Source of the DNA: Eubacteriales bacterium
Lineage (GTDB): Bacteria > Bacillota_A > Clostridia > Christensenellales > Aristaeellaceae
Direction: 5' to 3'
Assembly: GCA_030528845.1 (NCBI GenBank)
Contig: JAUMYC010000005.1
Location: 1-28,424, forward strand
Length of the DNA stretch: 28,424 nucleotides
Position numbers and translations under genes: made by a program. The notes beneath the pieces were generated by a model that was not told where the DNA came from, did not search any database, and saw nothing but the letters and a program-made list of their open reading frames with translations. Shown here piece after piece: positions 1-8,751 of the stretch. Position 1 is the stretch's first letter, and each line of letters starts with the position of its first letter.

Positions 1-421
1 GCTGGGCCTGCTGCGGCTTGGGCTCTTCCTGCGCGGGCTCGGCCTTGGGCTGCTCGGCGGCAGGCTCCTTGGGCTGTTCCGCCGCCTTTTCTTCCGCTGC
101 CGGCTCGCTCTGCTTCTTTTCTTCCTTCTTCTCTTCCGCCTGCGGCTGAGAAGCCTTCTCCTGCGCGGGAGCTTCGACTTCGGGCACCGGCTGATCGGAG
201 GAATAGGCCGTCATGAACGAAGCCGCCTCTTCATACTGCTTGGCGAGCGCTTCCTTCTTTTCCGCCGCTTCCTTTTCCTTCTGCGCGCGCACCTTTTCGT
301 CGCGCAGCCTGGTCAGCTCCTTGAGCACGTCCTGCGCCTGTCTGCGGCTCTTGCCGACAGATTCCAGCAGCATGCCCGCGCTGACTCCCAGATTTTTCGT
401 TGCATCCTGAATTTTCGCCAT
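1..421 (-). CDS. infB: Translation initiation factor IF-2, N-terminal part (runs off the window)
   Basis: IF-2 is the GTPase that delivers initiator fMet-tRNA to the 30S subunit. Only about the first 140 residues lie in the window. They start MAKIQDATKNLGVSAGMLLE, the small N-terminal IF-2 domain that packs near the initiator tRNA. A charged helical stretch follows, then a low-complexity linker very rich in Glu, Lys, Ala, Pro and Gln, as is usual between the IF-2N domain and the GTPase core. The reading frame stays open to base 1, so the G domain lies outside the window. The ATG at 421 has only a modest purine-rich site (AAGAAGGG) before it. It is the last visible gene of the rimP-nusA-ylxR-ylxQ-infB operon, 82 nt after ylxQ. 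The call rests on the N-terminal domain and the conserved gene order. Confidence 0.9.
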   Translation of the reverse strand, partial: MAKIQDATKNLGVSAGMLLESVGKSRRQAQDVLKELTRLRDEKVRAQKEKEAAEKKEALAKQYEEAASFMTAYSSDQPVPEVEAPAQEKASQPQAEEKKEEKKQSEPAAEEKAAEQPKEPAAEQPKAEPAQEEPKPQQAQ

Positions 422-503
422 GCCCTTCTTGCACCCCCGAGTTTCGATAGCGCCATGCGCGCGGGACTTCCCGCCCGATGGCCTGAATTTGTACTGCGTC
501 TTT

Positions 504-803
504 TTATTCTTCCGCGGCCTTGATCAGCGCGCGCGCAAAGCCCTTGTCCGTAATGACGACGGCCTTGCGGTTCGGCTTGCCCACGGCGCGCCCGAGCGCG
601 TCCGGCTGCGTTTCCAGCAGCGGCACGCTGCGGTAGGCGCAGGCGTCGGAGAGCGCCTTGCGCGCGTTGTCCGACGCGGAGCCGTCTAAGATCGCCAGAG
701 CGGCCGTTTCCGCGCGGATGGCCTTGATGCAGCCGTCCTCGCCGCTGACGAGCCTGCCCGCCCGCATGCACAGCCCCAGCAAATTGAAGAACTTTTCGTT
801 CAT
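504..803 (-). CDS. ylxQ: L7Ae/L30e-family RNA-binding protein YlxQ
   Basis: This 99-residue protein starts MNEKFFNLLGLCMRAGRLVS, the typical opening of bacterial L7Ae-like proteins. It continues through a conserved GxxG-type segment and the hydrophobic core strand AVVITDKG. Family members bind kink-turn-like RNA; the role of YlxQ in Firmicutes is still poorly defined. The start at 803 was chosen over a longer upstream extension because the family begins at MNEK and because the ATG overlaps the ylxR stop by 4 nt (ATGA). This implies translational coupling. Its place between ylxR and infB is the classical Firmicutes order and strongly supports the assignment. Confidence 0.9.
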   Translation of the reverse strand: MNEKFFNLLGLCMRAGRLVSGEDGCIKAIRAETAALAILDGSASDNARKALSDACAYRSVPLLETQPDALGRAVGKPNRKAVVITDKGFARALIKAAEE

Positions 804-1072
804 TCCTTTTCTCCGATCTCGCCTTCGAGCTTTTCGTATACCTCGCGCTCGATCTTCGTTTCCAGCGCACGCTCCAGCGCGCGCGCCTTTTCCGCCTTTT
901 TGAGACATTCCGCGCTCAGGCAGAGATACGCGCCGCGGCCCGGGGCCTTGCCGACGCGGTCGACCGAAATGACCCCTTCGGGCGATTTAACGATGCGCCG
1001 CAGCTCCGCCTTGGGCTTCATCTCGCGGCAGCCGACGCACATGCGCATCGGCACCTTGCGCTGTTTGAGCAT
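800..1072 (-). CDS. ylxR: YlxR / RnpM family RNA-binding protein (DUF448)
   Basis: A 90-residue basic protein of the YlxR family. The N-terminal motif MCVGCREMKPKAEL (residues 11-24) and the central GRGAYLC (about 45-51) are the family hallmarks. Both surround conserved cysteines and an Arg/Gly-rich RNA-binding surface. In Bacillus subtilis the homologue has been reported to bind RNase P RNA and modulate RNase P (RnpM); that role here is inferred. The ATG at 1072 has an AAGGAGG site 7 nt upstream. It follows nusA after 70 nt containing a short GC palindrome, and its stop overlaps ylxQ by 4 nt. Confidence 0.92.
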   Translation of the reverse strand: MLKQRKVPMRMCVGCREMKPKAELRRIVKSPEGVISVDRVGKAPGRGAYLCLSAECLKKAEKARALERALETKIEREVYEKLEGEIGEKE

Positions 1073-1142
1073 TATTCCGCCTCCTTGCGCAGGGCGGGAG
1101 GGCAGGCCGCGCCTATGGAGCAGAGCGGGCCCGCTGCCGGGC

Positions 1143-2264
1143 TCATTCCTCGGCCTGTTCTTCCTGCTGCGCCTGTGCTTCTTCCGCTTCTTCTTCGCTC
1201 TCCAGAGCGGCCTGCATGGCCTGGCTCTGGCTCTTGATATCGATCTTCCAGCCGGTCAGCTTCGCGGCGAGGCGGGCGTTCTGGCCTTCCTTGCCGATGG
1301 CGAGGCTGAGCTGGTTGTCCGGCACGATCACGCGCGCGGCCTTTTCTCCTTCCGAGACGAACACGCTGAGCACGCGCGCCGGGTTCAGGGCGCTGGCGAT
1401 ATACTCGGCCGGGTCGGAGGACCATTTCACGATGTCGATCTTCTCGGTCTTGAGCTCGCTGACCACGTTTTCCACGCGCATGCCGCGCGGGCCGACGCAG
1501 GAGCCGACCGGGTCGATCATCGGGTCGGTGGAGAAGACGGCCATCTTGGTGCGGAAGCCGGCTTCGCGGGCGATGGCCTTGATCTGCACGATACCGCTGC
1601 GGATCTCGGGCACTTCCAGTTCAAAGAGCCTCTTGACCAGGCCCGAATGCGTGCGCGAGACGAGCACCTGCGGGCCGTGGCTCGCGCGGGTGACCTCCAG
1701 CACATAGACCTTCACCCTGTCGTTCACCGCATAGCTCTCGCCGGGCATCTGCTGGCTGGGCTCGATCACGCCTTCGGTGCGGCCCAGCTCGACATAGACC
1801 TGCCTGCCGTCCACCCTCTGCACGATCGCGGTGAGGATCTCGTTTTCCTTTTCGATATAGTCGTCGTAGATGGCGCCGCGCTCCGCCTCGCGGATATACT
1901 GCACGATGACCTGCTTGCCCGTCTGCGCGGCAATGCGGCCGAAATCGCGCGTATGCACCTGCATCTCCACGATATCGCCCAGCTCATAGCGCGGGTCGAT
2001 GGCGCGGGCCTGCTCCAGAGAGATCTGGATCTGCTCGTCTTCCACTTCCTCCACGACAGACTTCGCCGCGGAGACCTCCATCTCGCCCGTCTTGCGGTTG
2101 ATGACGGCGCGCACGTTGGCGGATTTGCCAAAGTGCTTCTTATAGGCGGTGATCAGCGCGTTTTCGATCGTGCTGATCAGCTGCTCCTTATCGATGCGGC
2201 GCTCCTTGGAAAGATCGTCCAGAGCGGTGATAAATTCCAGCGAATTCAGCTTTTCGTTGGCCAT
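1143..2264 (-). CDS. nusA: Transcription termination/antitermination protein NusA
   Basis: A 373-residue NusA of the short Gram-positive type, without the C-terminal acidic repeats of enterobacteria. In order it shows the RNA-polymerase-binding N-domain (residues 1 to about 95), an S1 domain (about 95-205), KH1 with GSCVGPRGMRV (254-264), and KH2 with LAIGKEGQNARLAAKLTGWK (321-340). The tail is rich in Glu, Gln and Ala. NusA binds RNA polymerase near the RNA exit channel and modulates pausing, intrinsic termination and antitermination. I chose the ATG at 2264 (MANEKLNSLE) because AGGAGG lies 10 nt before it. A TTG at 2270 is in frame but sits only 4 nt from the same site. The gene follows rimP by 17 nt, and the Shine-Dalgarno site lies in that gap. 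Confidence 0.97.
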   Translation of the reverse strand: MANEKLNSLEFITALDDLSKERRIDKEQLISTIENALITAYKKHFGKSANVRAVINRKTGEMEVSAAKSVVEEVEDEQIQISLEQARAIDPRYELGDIVEMQVHTRDFGRIAAQTGKQVIVQYIREAERGAIYDDYIEKENEILTAIVQRVDGRQVYVELGRTEGVIEPSQQMPGESYAVNDRVKVYVLEVTRASHGPQVLVSRTHSGLVKRLFELEVPEIRSGIVQIKAIAREAGFRTKMAVFSTDPMIDPVGSCVGPRGMRVENVVSELKTEKIDIVKWSSDPAEYIASALNPARVLSVFVSEGEKAARVIVPDNQLSLAIGKEGQNARLAAKLTGWKIDIKSQSQAMQAALESEEEAEEAQAQQEEQAEE

Positions 2265-2281
2265 GATCAAACAGCCTCCTC

Positions 2282-2785
2282 TTATTCATCTCCGCCTTCG
2301 GGGGCGGATTCGTCCTGCAGATCCTCTTCGTCAAACTCGATCAGCGGCTTGACGATGGCGACCGCCTTGAGCGCGAAGGAGAGCGTCTCTCCCTTGTCGC
2401 TGCGGATCGCCACGGCGCCCTCTTCCAGGCCGATCAGCTCGCCCTCGTGGATCTTGGCGCCCATGTCCGGCTTGTACAGCCGCACCTCCACGCGCTTTCC
2501 CTTCGCGCGCGCAAAATCCTCCGGCTTCTTGAGCGGCCTGTCCGCGCCGGGGGAAGAAACTTCCATGTAATCAAAGTCCACCGTTTCGGTGTGCGGCTGC
2601 ATCGTCTTGTGGTACACTTCGCAGTCGTCGATCGTGATCCCGCCGGGCTTATCGATCAGAAAGCGCAAAAAGAGCCCCTGCGGTTCCTTCGCCAGCTCCA
2701 GCTCGATCAGCTCGAAGCCCATGTCCGCAGCGGTCTTCACGGCAATCTGTTCCAGATACCCCAGTCCCGATTCTTTTTTAGGCAA
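2282..2785 (-). CDS. rimP: Ribosome maturation factor RimP
   Basis: RimP acts late in 30S subunit assembly. The product (167 residues) has the N-terminal RimP domain with YLEQIAVKTAADMGFELIEL and the PHTETVDFDYMEVSSPGADR segment, where the family carries its very conserved V/S-SPGxxRPL motif. A C-terminal Sm-like domain and an acidic tail (DEEDLQDESAPEGGDE) follow. The start is uncertain. GGAGG directly abuts the ATG at 2794 with no spacer, which makes that codon unlikely. The same GGAGG lies 9 nt before an in-frame TTG at 2785, which I use. An open frame extends further upstream to an ATG at 2911, but that stretch is Arg-rich and unlike RimP. It is the first gene of the nusA operon. Confidence 0.92.
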   Translation of the reverse strand: MPKKESGLGYLEQIAVKTAADMGFELIELELAKEPQGLFLRFLIDKPGGITIDDCEVYHKTMQPHTETVDFDYMEVSSPGADRPLKKPEDFARAKGKRVEVRLYKPDMGAKIHEGELIGLEEGAVAIRSDKGETLSFALKAVAIVKPLIEFDEEDLQDESAPEGGDE

Positions 2786-3003
2786 AAACAGCATCCTCCA
2801 GATGGATAAATTCCTCCGGGCGTTCCTGAAGGCCCCGGAGCGTATCCAAAAGTATCGGCAAAGGCCGATATATATAAAGAGCGAGGCTCGCCGCCGCGCT
2901 CTTTCAGGCATACATCCTCCGGCCCCGCGCAGCAAAGAGGCGCGCAGAGCCATGCGGAAACAAGCCGCCCGCAGGGCGACAGTTCCTTCCAAGTACTCGA
3001 GCA
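2786..3003 (-). promoter_or_regulatory. Long structured 5' leader of the rimP-nusA operon
   Basis: About 220 nt separate the predicted transcription start from rimP, with no supported gene. On the minus strand the leader holds several hairpins: a 5-bp CGCCC/GGGCG stem (2966-2978), an 8-bp stem AAAGAGCG/CGCTCTTT (arms at 2897-2904 and 2876-2883), and a 7-bp stem TATCGGC/GCCGATA with a CTTT loop (2853-2870). The last stem is followed by ACTTTTGG, a poor U-tract. The length and structure suggest a regulated leader, but I do not recognise a named RNA class. An alternative is an N-terminally extended rimP frame starting at 2911. Confidence 0.45.
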
Positions 3004-3009
3004 GTATCC

Positions 3010-3038
3010 AGTATAGCACAGGAAGCGCCCAAATACAA
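3010..3038 (-). promoter_or_regulatory. Sigma-A-type promoter of the rimP-nusA-infB operon
   Basis: On the minus strand, -35 TTGTAT (3033-3038) and -10 TATACT (3010-3015) are separated by exactly 17 nt. The element lies 60 nt beyond the stop of the WG-repeat gene and drives transcription leftwards. It is a good match to the vegetative consensus. Confidence 0.75.
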
Positions 3039-3101
3039 CAAACATTTGGCGATTAACGGAATGATTACCGTTTTTCCGTCCGTTTACAGCCTTTGTCGGG
3101 C

Positions 3102-4325
3102 TCAATTTCGTGCCAGTTTCACAATCTCCTGCCCCTCGCCGTCGATGAGGAAGGCCTCCTCGCCGATCCACGCCAGATATTCTCCCGCGCCTGCGGGCTG
3201 GATCTTTTCGTATTCCGTCTGGGCAAGCAGCAGGCCCTCTTCGCCCAGCAGGTCGCAGCCAAGCGCATGCCGCGCGGCAAAGCGCTCCTCCTCCAGAGGG
3301 ACGATGCCCGCATACGGCCCGGCCAGAATGTTCGCCTGCTCGTCGAGCAGATATTCCTCCTCGCCCAGATGCAGCGTCAGATAGCCCTCGCACAGCGCGC
3401 GTACGGAAGCGCCCGCAGCCGCGTCCCATTCGGCGAGGATCTGTCCGTCTATGGCATACAGCTGCACGACCTCCTCCCGCGTGACGAGCGCCATGTCGCG
3501 CAGCTCTCTCGTGCGCGCATAGCCGCTTTCGATCTCGCAGACGGGCTCGCGCGTGCGCGCGTCCATCAGCCCGACCCGGCCGTCCGCCGCCTCCACAGCG
3601 ATCAGCGCGTTGCCCGGCCAGAGCGAGACGGATTCGTATTTCGGCGAGACGATCCAATTGCCCTGCACGTCGATCACGCCCGCGCCGCTGTCTGCCGTCG
3701 CCGCCGCGAGCCCCTGCTCGATAAACGACGCGCCGTAGCCGTATTGCGCGGTGATGGCCCATGTGCCGTTCGGCGCGAGATAGCCCGTCTTTTTTCCGCC
3801 GGAGCCCACCGCCGCCGAGAGGCCGCAGGAGAACCCGTTCAGGCCATATAAAACGACCGTGCCCGTCGCCTGCTCCGCGCCCGTTCCGCTGATCAGATAC
3901 ACCCCGTCGCCCCGGTCGTCGTTCGGGTCGGTCTTCAGGGCGAGATAGCCGCCCTCGCCGTTGGGCACGATCTGCGTGTACAGATGCTGCGTGAGCGGCT
4001 GCGCAGAGAGATCCGCGACGGCGTAAAAGCCGCCTTTTTTCAGAAAGAGCTGTTCGCCGACGGCGTACACGTCCTCATACAATTCCTCGTTCAGCCTCTC
4101 GCCTTTTTCGTCCAGCAGCCGCCAGCCCTCTTCCTCCCGCGCGGCAAAGAGCCCCTGCGCGAGGGGGAAGATATCGCTGTAGATGCCCTCCGGGCAGAGG
4201 ACAGCGCCGCTTCGGTCGTAGAGAAACGCCTCTTCCCCACTGCGGGCGGCGTACGTCTGCGCGCGCGCAGGGGCAAGGAGCAGCGCTCCGCTCAAAAGCA
4301 ACCCCAAAAACCGTTTCTTCCACAC
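3102..4325 (-). CDS. Secreted WG-repeat protein of unknown function
   Basis: A 407-residue protein with a clear signal peptide: basic MWKKRF, hydrophobic LGLLLSGALLLAP, and likely signal-peptidase cleavage after APARA near residue 22. The rest is a chain of short beta-rich WG (KWG)-type repeats. Examples are YLAPNGTWAITAQYGYG and VIDVQGNWIVSPKYESVSL, with similar units of about 35-50 residues along the length. Such repeats occur in extracellular proteins of many Clostridia, and their role is not known. There is no anchor motif or lipobox, so secretion is more likely than cell-wall attachment. The start is a GTG (4325) with GGAGG 9 nt upstream. It lies 69 nt after polC with no visible terminator or promoter, so it may be read with polC. 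It interrupts the usual polC-rimP neighbourhood. Confidence 0.8.
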   Translation of the reverse strand: MWKKRFLGLLLSGALLLAPARAQTYAARSGEEAFLYDRSGAVLCPEGIYSDIFPLAQGLFAAREEEGWRLLDEKGERLNEELYEDVYAVGEQLFLKKGGFYAVADLSAQPLTQHLYTQIVPNGEGGYLALKTDPNDDRGDGVYLISGTGAEQATGTVVLYGLNGFSCGLSAAVGSGGKKTGYLAPNGTWAITAQYGYGASFIEQGLAAATADSGAGVIDVQGNWIVSPKYESVSLWPGNALIAVEAADGRVGLMDARTREPVCEIESGYARTRELRDMALVTREEVVQLYAIDGQILAEWDAAAGASVRALCEGYLTLHLGEEEYLLDEQANILAGPYAGIVPLEEERFAARHALGCDLLGEEGLLLAQTEYEKIQPAGAGEYLAWIGEEAFLIDGEGQEIVKLARN

Positions 4326-4394
4326 AGACGTCCACCTCCCTTTTCTTCATCTCTTCAGACGCTCGCGCGCGCCGTCGTGTTCCGTTTCCTTTTT

Positions 4395-7300
4395 TTACAT
4401 GCTGAAAAAGCTCAGCTGGCTGCTCTCGGGCAGCTCGCCCAGCACGCCCGCCTTTGCAAAGGCGTCGATCACCGAGGGCTGCACCTTGCGCCGCAGCATG
4501 TCCTCGCGCGAGATGAACCTGCCCGCCTCGCGCGCCTTGGCATAGGCCTGCGCGGCTGTGAGGCCCAGGTTGTCCAGCGAGCTCAGCGGCGGCAGGATGC
4601 GCTTGCCTTCCAGCAGGATAAACTTCTCCGGGTCGCTCTCGTAGATATCCACCGGCAGCACCTGCACGCCCCGCAGGCTCATCTCCAGCAGCATATCCAG
4701 CATGTTCTTGCGGCCCTCCTTCTTTTCGCGCTCGTCGCGTTCCATCTCGGCGATCTCACGCAGCTTGTCGCGGATGGCCTCCTGCGAGGCGACCATGTCC
4801 GTGCCGGAGAAATCCTCCTTGTTGCGCTTGAGCCAGCAGGTGTAATACTCCGCCGGATAAAAGAGCTTGAAAAAGGCGATGCGCAGGGCATAGGTGACGT
4901 AGGCCACCGCGTGCGCCTTGGGGAACATATATTGGATCTTATTGCACGAATCGATGAACCATTGCGGCACGTTGTTGGCCTGCATGGCCTCGAGCATGTT
5001 CGGCTTGAGGCCGTCTCCCTTGGCGGCCTTGCCCTTGCGCACGAATTCCATCGTGTCGAAGGCGACCTTGCTGTCCACGCCGTACTGGATCAGCTGGTTC
5101 ATGATATCGTCGCGCGTACACAGGCATTTGTTCAGCGGCACGATCTCGTTCTTGACCAGATCCGCCGCGTTGCCCAGCCAGACGTCCGTGCCGTGGGAAA
5201 GGCCGGAGATGCGGATGAGCTCTTCCATGGTGGTGGGCTTCGTATCCACGAGCATCTGCCGCACGAAGGAGGTGCCGAATTCCGGGATGCCCAGCGTGCC
5301 GGTGGAAATGCCCGTGTCCTCGCGGTTCACGCCCATGCATTCCGGCCCGGCGAACAGGCCCATGACCTGCTTGAAGATCTCCGGGTCGTTCAGCGGCACC
5401 TCGCGCGGCGGGATGCCCGTCAGATCCTGCAGGTCCTTGAGCATGGTCGGGTCGTCGTGGCCGAGCATATCGACCTTGACCAGCACGTCGTGCATGGAGT
5501 TGAAGTCGTAATGCGTGGTGATAAATTCGGAGTTCAGGTCGTCCGCGGGGTGCTGGATGGCGACGAAATCGTAGATCTCGTAGCCCTCCGGGCAGAGCAC
5601 CATGCCGCCCGGGTGCTGGCCGGTCGTCCTCTTGACGCCCGTCAGCCCCTTGGCCAGCCGTTCCTTTTCCACCTGCGAGGCCGTCTTCCCCCGCTCCTCA
5701 AGGTATTTGAGCACATAGCCGAAGGCCGTCTTCTCCGCCACGGTGCCGATGGTGCCCGCTCGGAAGACCTTGCCCTTGCCAAAGAGCGTTTCGATATAAT
5801 GCTGGCCCGTGCCCTGATATTCGCCCGAGAAATTCAGGTCGATATCGGGCACCTTGTCGCCCTTGAAGCCGAGGAAGACCTCAAAGGGGATGTTGTAGCC
5901 GTCCTTGTTCATGCGCGCGCCGCAGTCCGGGCAGTCCTTCGCGGGCAAATCGAGCCCGCAGGTGTACTGCTCCGGCACATCGAATTCCACCCGCTTGCAG
6001 TTCGGGCAGACATAATGCGCCGGCAGCGCGTTCACTTCCGTGATATCCGTCAAAAACGCGACCAGCGACGAGCCGACCGAGCCGCGCGAGCCCACCAGAT
6101 ACCCGTTTCTGTTGGATTCCTCCACCAGCTTCACGGCGATGTCATAGAGCGTGGAGAAGCCGTAGCCGATGATCGCGCCGAGCTCCTTGTCGATGCGCTT
6201 CTGCACGATCTCGGGGATCGGGTCGCCGTAGATGCGCGTGGCCTTTTCGTGCGTGCGGGTGCGGATGTCGTTTTCGGCGTCCTCCCAGAAGGGCTGAAAG
6301 GTCTCCTTGCCCTCGGGATGCGGGGGGAAGAGCGAGATCTTTCCCACCATATCGGCGATCCGGTTGGGCGCCTCGATGACGACGCGGCGCGCCTCCTCCT
6401 CGCCCAGATAGGCAAATTCCTCCAGCATTTCCTCCGTCGTACGCAGATACAGCGGCGGCTGCTCGTCGCAGTCGTCAAAGCCCTTGGCGTTCATGGCGAT
6501 GGCGCGGTAGATCGCGTCTCCCGGGTCCTTAAAATGCACGTCTCCCGCCGCGACGACCGGCTTGCCCAGCCTCTTTCCCAGCTCCACGATGCGCCGGTTG
6601 ATGGCCTGCAGCTCCTTTTCGCTCTTGACAGTGCCCTCGCGCAGGAGGAACTCGTTGTTGCCGATGGGCTGGATCTCCAGATAATCGTAGAACGAGGCGA
6701 TCCGCTTGAGCTCCTTCTCCTCTGCGCCGCGCAATACGGCCCTGTACAGCTCGCCCGCCTCGCAGGCGCTGCCGAGGAGCAGCCCTTCGCGGTATTTTTG
6801 GATCAGCCCGCGCGGCATCTTCGGCCCGCGGTGGAAGAAATGGACGTGGCTCTCCGAAACGAGCCGGTTGAGGTTGGTCAGGCCCTGCTGGCTGGCGGCG
6901 AGCAGCACGATGTGATAGCTCGTGCCGCCGGCGTCGCCCAAAAAGAGCTCGTTGAGCTGAGCGAGCGTCTCCGCGTTGGCGCAGGCCGGGTCGGCAAAGG
7001 CCTTGAGGAGGCATTGGCCGGTGGCGCGGGCGTCGTTGCTGGCGCGGTGCGCGCCGTTGAGCACGACCTTGAGATGCTTGCAGACGCTGCCGAGCTTGTG
7101 GCTCTTGAGCGTGGGATACACGTTGCGGAAGAGCGGCAGCGTGTCCAGCTGCGGGTGGTCGAAGGGCAGGCCCGCCTTTTTGAACGCGCGGCCCACAAAG
7201 GCCATGTCAAAGGGCGCGTTATGCGCGCAGAGCACCGCGCCTTCGCAGAATTTTGCAAATTCGGGGATGATCTCTTCGATGCGGGGCATGCCGCGCACCA

Positions 7301-8729
7301 TATTGTCCGTGATGCCCGTCAGCTCCACGACCTTGGCCGGGATGGCCTTGCCCGGGTTGACCAGCGTGTTGAACTCGGCGACCTCCACGCCGTTTTCAAA
7401 GCGCACCGCGCCCAGCTCGGTGATCTCGTCGCCGGTCGTGCTCAGGCCGGTGGTCTCCACGTCCAGCACGACCAGCGCCGCGCCGCGCAGGGGCCTGAAG
7501 TCCGGATTGCGTACGATCTGCGCGCTGTCGTCGATGAGATAGCCCTCGCAGCCGGGGATGAGCTTGATCCCGTTTTTCTTCGCCGCGCCGAAGGCCTCCG
7601 GGAAGGCCTGCACCACGCCGTGGTCCGTCACCGCCACGGCCTTGTGGCCCCATTTGGCGCATTGCTTGATCAGATCCGAAGCCGAGGCCACGGCGTCCAT
7701 GGTGCTCATCTGCGTGTGCATGTGCAGCTCCACGCGCTTTTGCTCGCTCTTGTCCTCGCGCACGGGCTTTTTCGCGGGCATGATGTCGTTCACGCGCAGC
7801 ACCATGTCGTGCTGAAAATCATCGAAGGCATATTCTCCGCGCACGGTGATCCATGTGCCCGGGCCGACCGCCTCGGCCAGCTCCTTCGCGCGCGTCTCGA
7901 CGTCGCCGCTCTCTCCCTCCTGCCGCCGCGCCTGCAAAAAGCACTTGCAGTAGATGGAGTTGGTAAAGTCCGTCATCGAGAACAGCACGATCTTCGTCTT
8001 GCCGTTTTTGCTGTCCTTGATGTCAAAGGAGATCACCTCTCCGGTGACGCAGACGTTGCCCGTGTCCTCCGTCAGCTCGCTCATCTCGACCGGCGGGTCG
8101 GTGATGGGCCTGCCGAGGATGGCCGCGTTCTCCTTCTTTTTGCGCGCAGCGCCCTCGGCCTCGGCGTTGGCCGCTGCCTGTGCCAGTGCCGCGATGAAGG
8201 CCTTTTCCTCCTCGCGCTGCTGGTCTATAGCGCGCAATCGCGCCTCCTCGCCGCCCTTTTCCTGCACGAGCACCGTGCAGCCCAGCGAGAAGAGCTCCCT
8301 GACGATCTCCTCGATCCCCTTGTCCACGCCGCGCTTGCGGATATACTCCGCGCCGGTCTTTCCGGCGATGCGCAGCTGCAGCGCGCCGTCGCGCAGCGTC
8401 ATCTCCGCCCGGCCCTGCTGCAGATACGGCAAAGCGCCGGGAAAGCTGCGCGCCGCCCGGCCGAGGATCAAAGAGCTGTATTTTTGCACGTCCGCCTGAA
8501 AATCCTCCGCAAGGGCGGGATATCGCACGCGCGTTTCCGTCTGCACCTTGGGAAAGCCCTTCTCCATCGCTTCGGAGAGCGCCTTTTCCTCCTGCTCGTT
8601 CAGGATGCGCTCGCTGTTGAGCAAAATGCGCATGCGCTTTCCGTCCCGCGAGACGAGCACCCTGTCCAGAGAAACAACGCGCGCGAGCCCGCTGTCCAGA
8701 GGACGGAGAAGCTCGCGCCACATTTCCAT
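4395..8729 (-). CDS. polC: DNA polymerase III alpha subunit, Gram-positive PolC type
   Basis: The main replicative polymerase, 1444 residues, normal for PolC. Domains in order: an N-terminal region of about 220 residues; an OB fold (about 225-320); a PHP domain opening with VELHMHTQMSTMDAV near 335; an inserted DEDDh 3'-5' proofreading exonuclease starting VVLDVETTGLS near 420, with HNAPFDMAF as Exo II and GAHRASNDARATGQ as Exo III; the second half of PHP; then the polymerase core. The core shows GSRGSVGSSLVAFLTD, a zinc-binding CPNC...CPDC region, and the catalytic PDIDLNFSGE near residue 961. The C-terminal helix-hairpin-helix region ends ELPESSQLSFFSM. The ATG at 8729 has GGGAG about 11 nt upstream. 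It lies 22 nt after ispG, the classical Firmicutes order, and is probably co-transcribed with it. Confidence 0.98.
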   Translation of the reverse strand: MEMWRELLRPLDSGLARVVSLDRVLVSRDGKRMRILLNSERILNEQEEKALSEAMEKGFPKVQTETRVRYPALAEDFQADVQKYSSLILGRAARSFPGALPYLQQGRAEMTLRDGALQLRIAGKTGAEYIRKRGVDKGIEEIVRELFSLGCTVLVQEKGGEEARLRAIDQQREEEKAFIAALAQAAANAEAEGAARKKKENAAILGRPITDPPVEMSELTEDTGNVCVTGEVISFDIKDSKNGKTKIVLFSMTDFTNSIYCKCFLQARRQEGESGDVETRAKELAEAVGPGTWITVRGEYAFDDFQHDMVLRVNDIMPAKKPVREDKSEQKRVELHMHTQMSTMDAVASASDLIKQCAKWGHKAVAVTDHGVVQAFPEAFGAAKKNGIKLIPGCEGYLIDDSAQIVRNPDFRPLRGAALVVLDVETTGLSTTGDEITELGAVRFENGVEVAEFNTLVNPGKAIPAKVVELTGITDNMVRGMPRIEEIIPEFAKFCEGAVLCAHNAPFDMAFVGRAFKKAGLPFDHPQLDTLPLFRNVYPTLKSHKLGSVCKHLKVVLNGAHRASNDARATGQCLLKAFADPACANAETLAQLNELFLGDAGGTSYHIVLLAASQQGLTNLNRLVSESHVHFFHRGPKMPRGLIQKYREGLLLGSACEAGELYRAVLRGAEEKELKRIASFYDYLEIQPIGNNEFLLREGTVKSEKELQAINRRIVELGKRLGKPVVAAGDVHFKDPGDAIYRAIAMNAKGFDDCDEQPPLYLRTTEEMLEEFAYLGEEEARRVVIEAPNRIADMVGKISLFPPHPEGKETFQPFWEDAENDIRTRTHEKATRIYGDPIPEIVQKRIDKELGAIIGYGFSTLYDIAVKLVEESNRNGYLVGSRGSVGSSLVAFLTDITEVNALPAHYVCPNCKRVEFDVPEQYTCGLDLPAKDCPDCGARMNKDGYNIPFEVFLGFKGDKVPDIDLNFSGEYQGTGQHYIETLFGKGKVFRAGTIGTVAEKTAFGYVLKYLEERGKTASQVEKERLAKGLTGVKRTTGQHPGGMVLCPEGYEIYDFVAIQHPADDLNSEFITTHYDFNSMHDVLVKVDMLGHDDPTMLKDLQDLTGIPPREVPLNDPEIFKQVMGLFAGPECMGVNREDTGISTGTLGIPEFGTSFVRQMLVDTKPTTMEELIRISGLSHGTDVWLGNAADLVKNEIVPLNKCLCTRDDIMNQLIQYGVDSKVAFDTMEFVRKGKAAKGDGLKPNMLEAMQANNVPQWFIDSCNKIQYMFPKAHAVAYVTYALRIAFFKLFYPAEYYTCWLKRNKEDFSGTDMVASQEAIRDKLREIAEMERDEREKKEGRKNMLDMLLEMSLRGVQVLPVDIYESDPEKFILLEGKRILPPLSSLDNLGLTAAQAYAKAREAGRFISREDMLRRKVQPSVIDAFAKAGVLGELPESSQLSFFSM

Positions 8730-8751
8730 TGTTCAGTTCACTCCCGTATGT

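Noticed and set aside
2795..2911. N-terminal extension of RimP from the ATG at 2911 (or further, to 3019)
   Set aside because: The extension is Arg-rich, unlike any part of RimP, and overlaps leader hairpins. The frame is probably open by chance, although GGAGG lies 4 nt before this ATG.
3045..3075. AACGG/CCGTT hairpin followed by TTT after the WG-repeat gene
   Set aside because: The T-tract is on the plus strand, whereas the gene is read on the minus strand; the stem is only five pairs.
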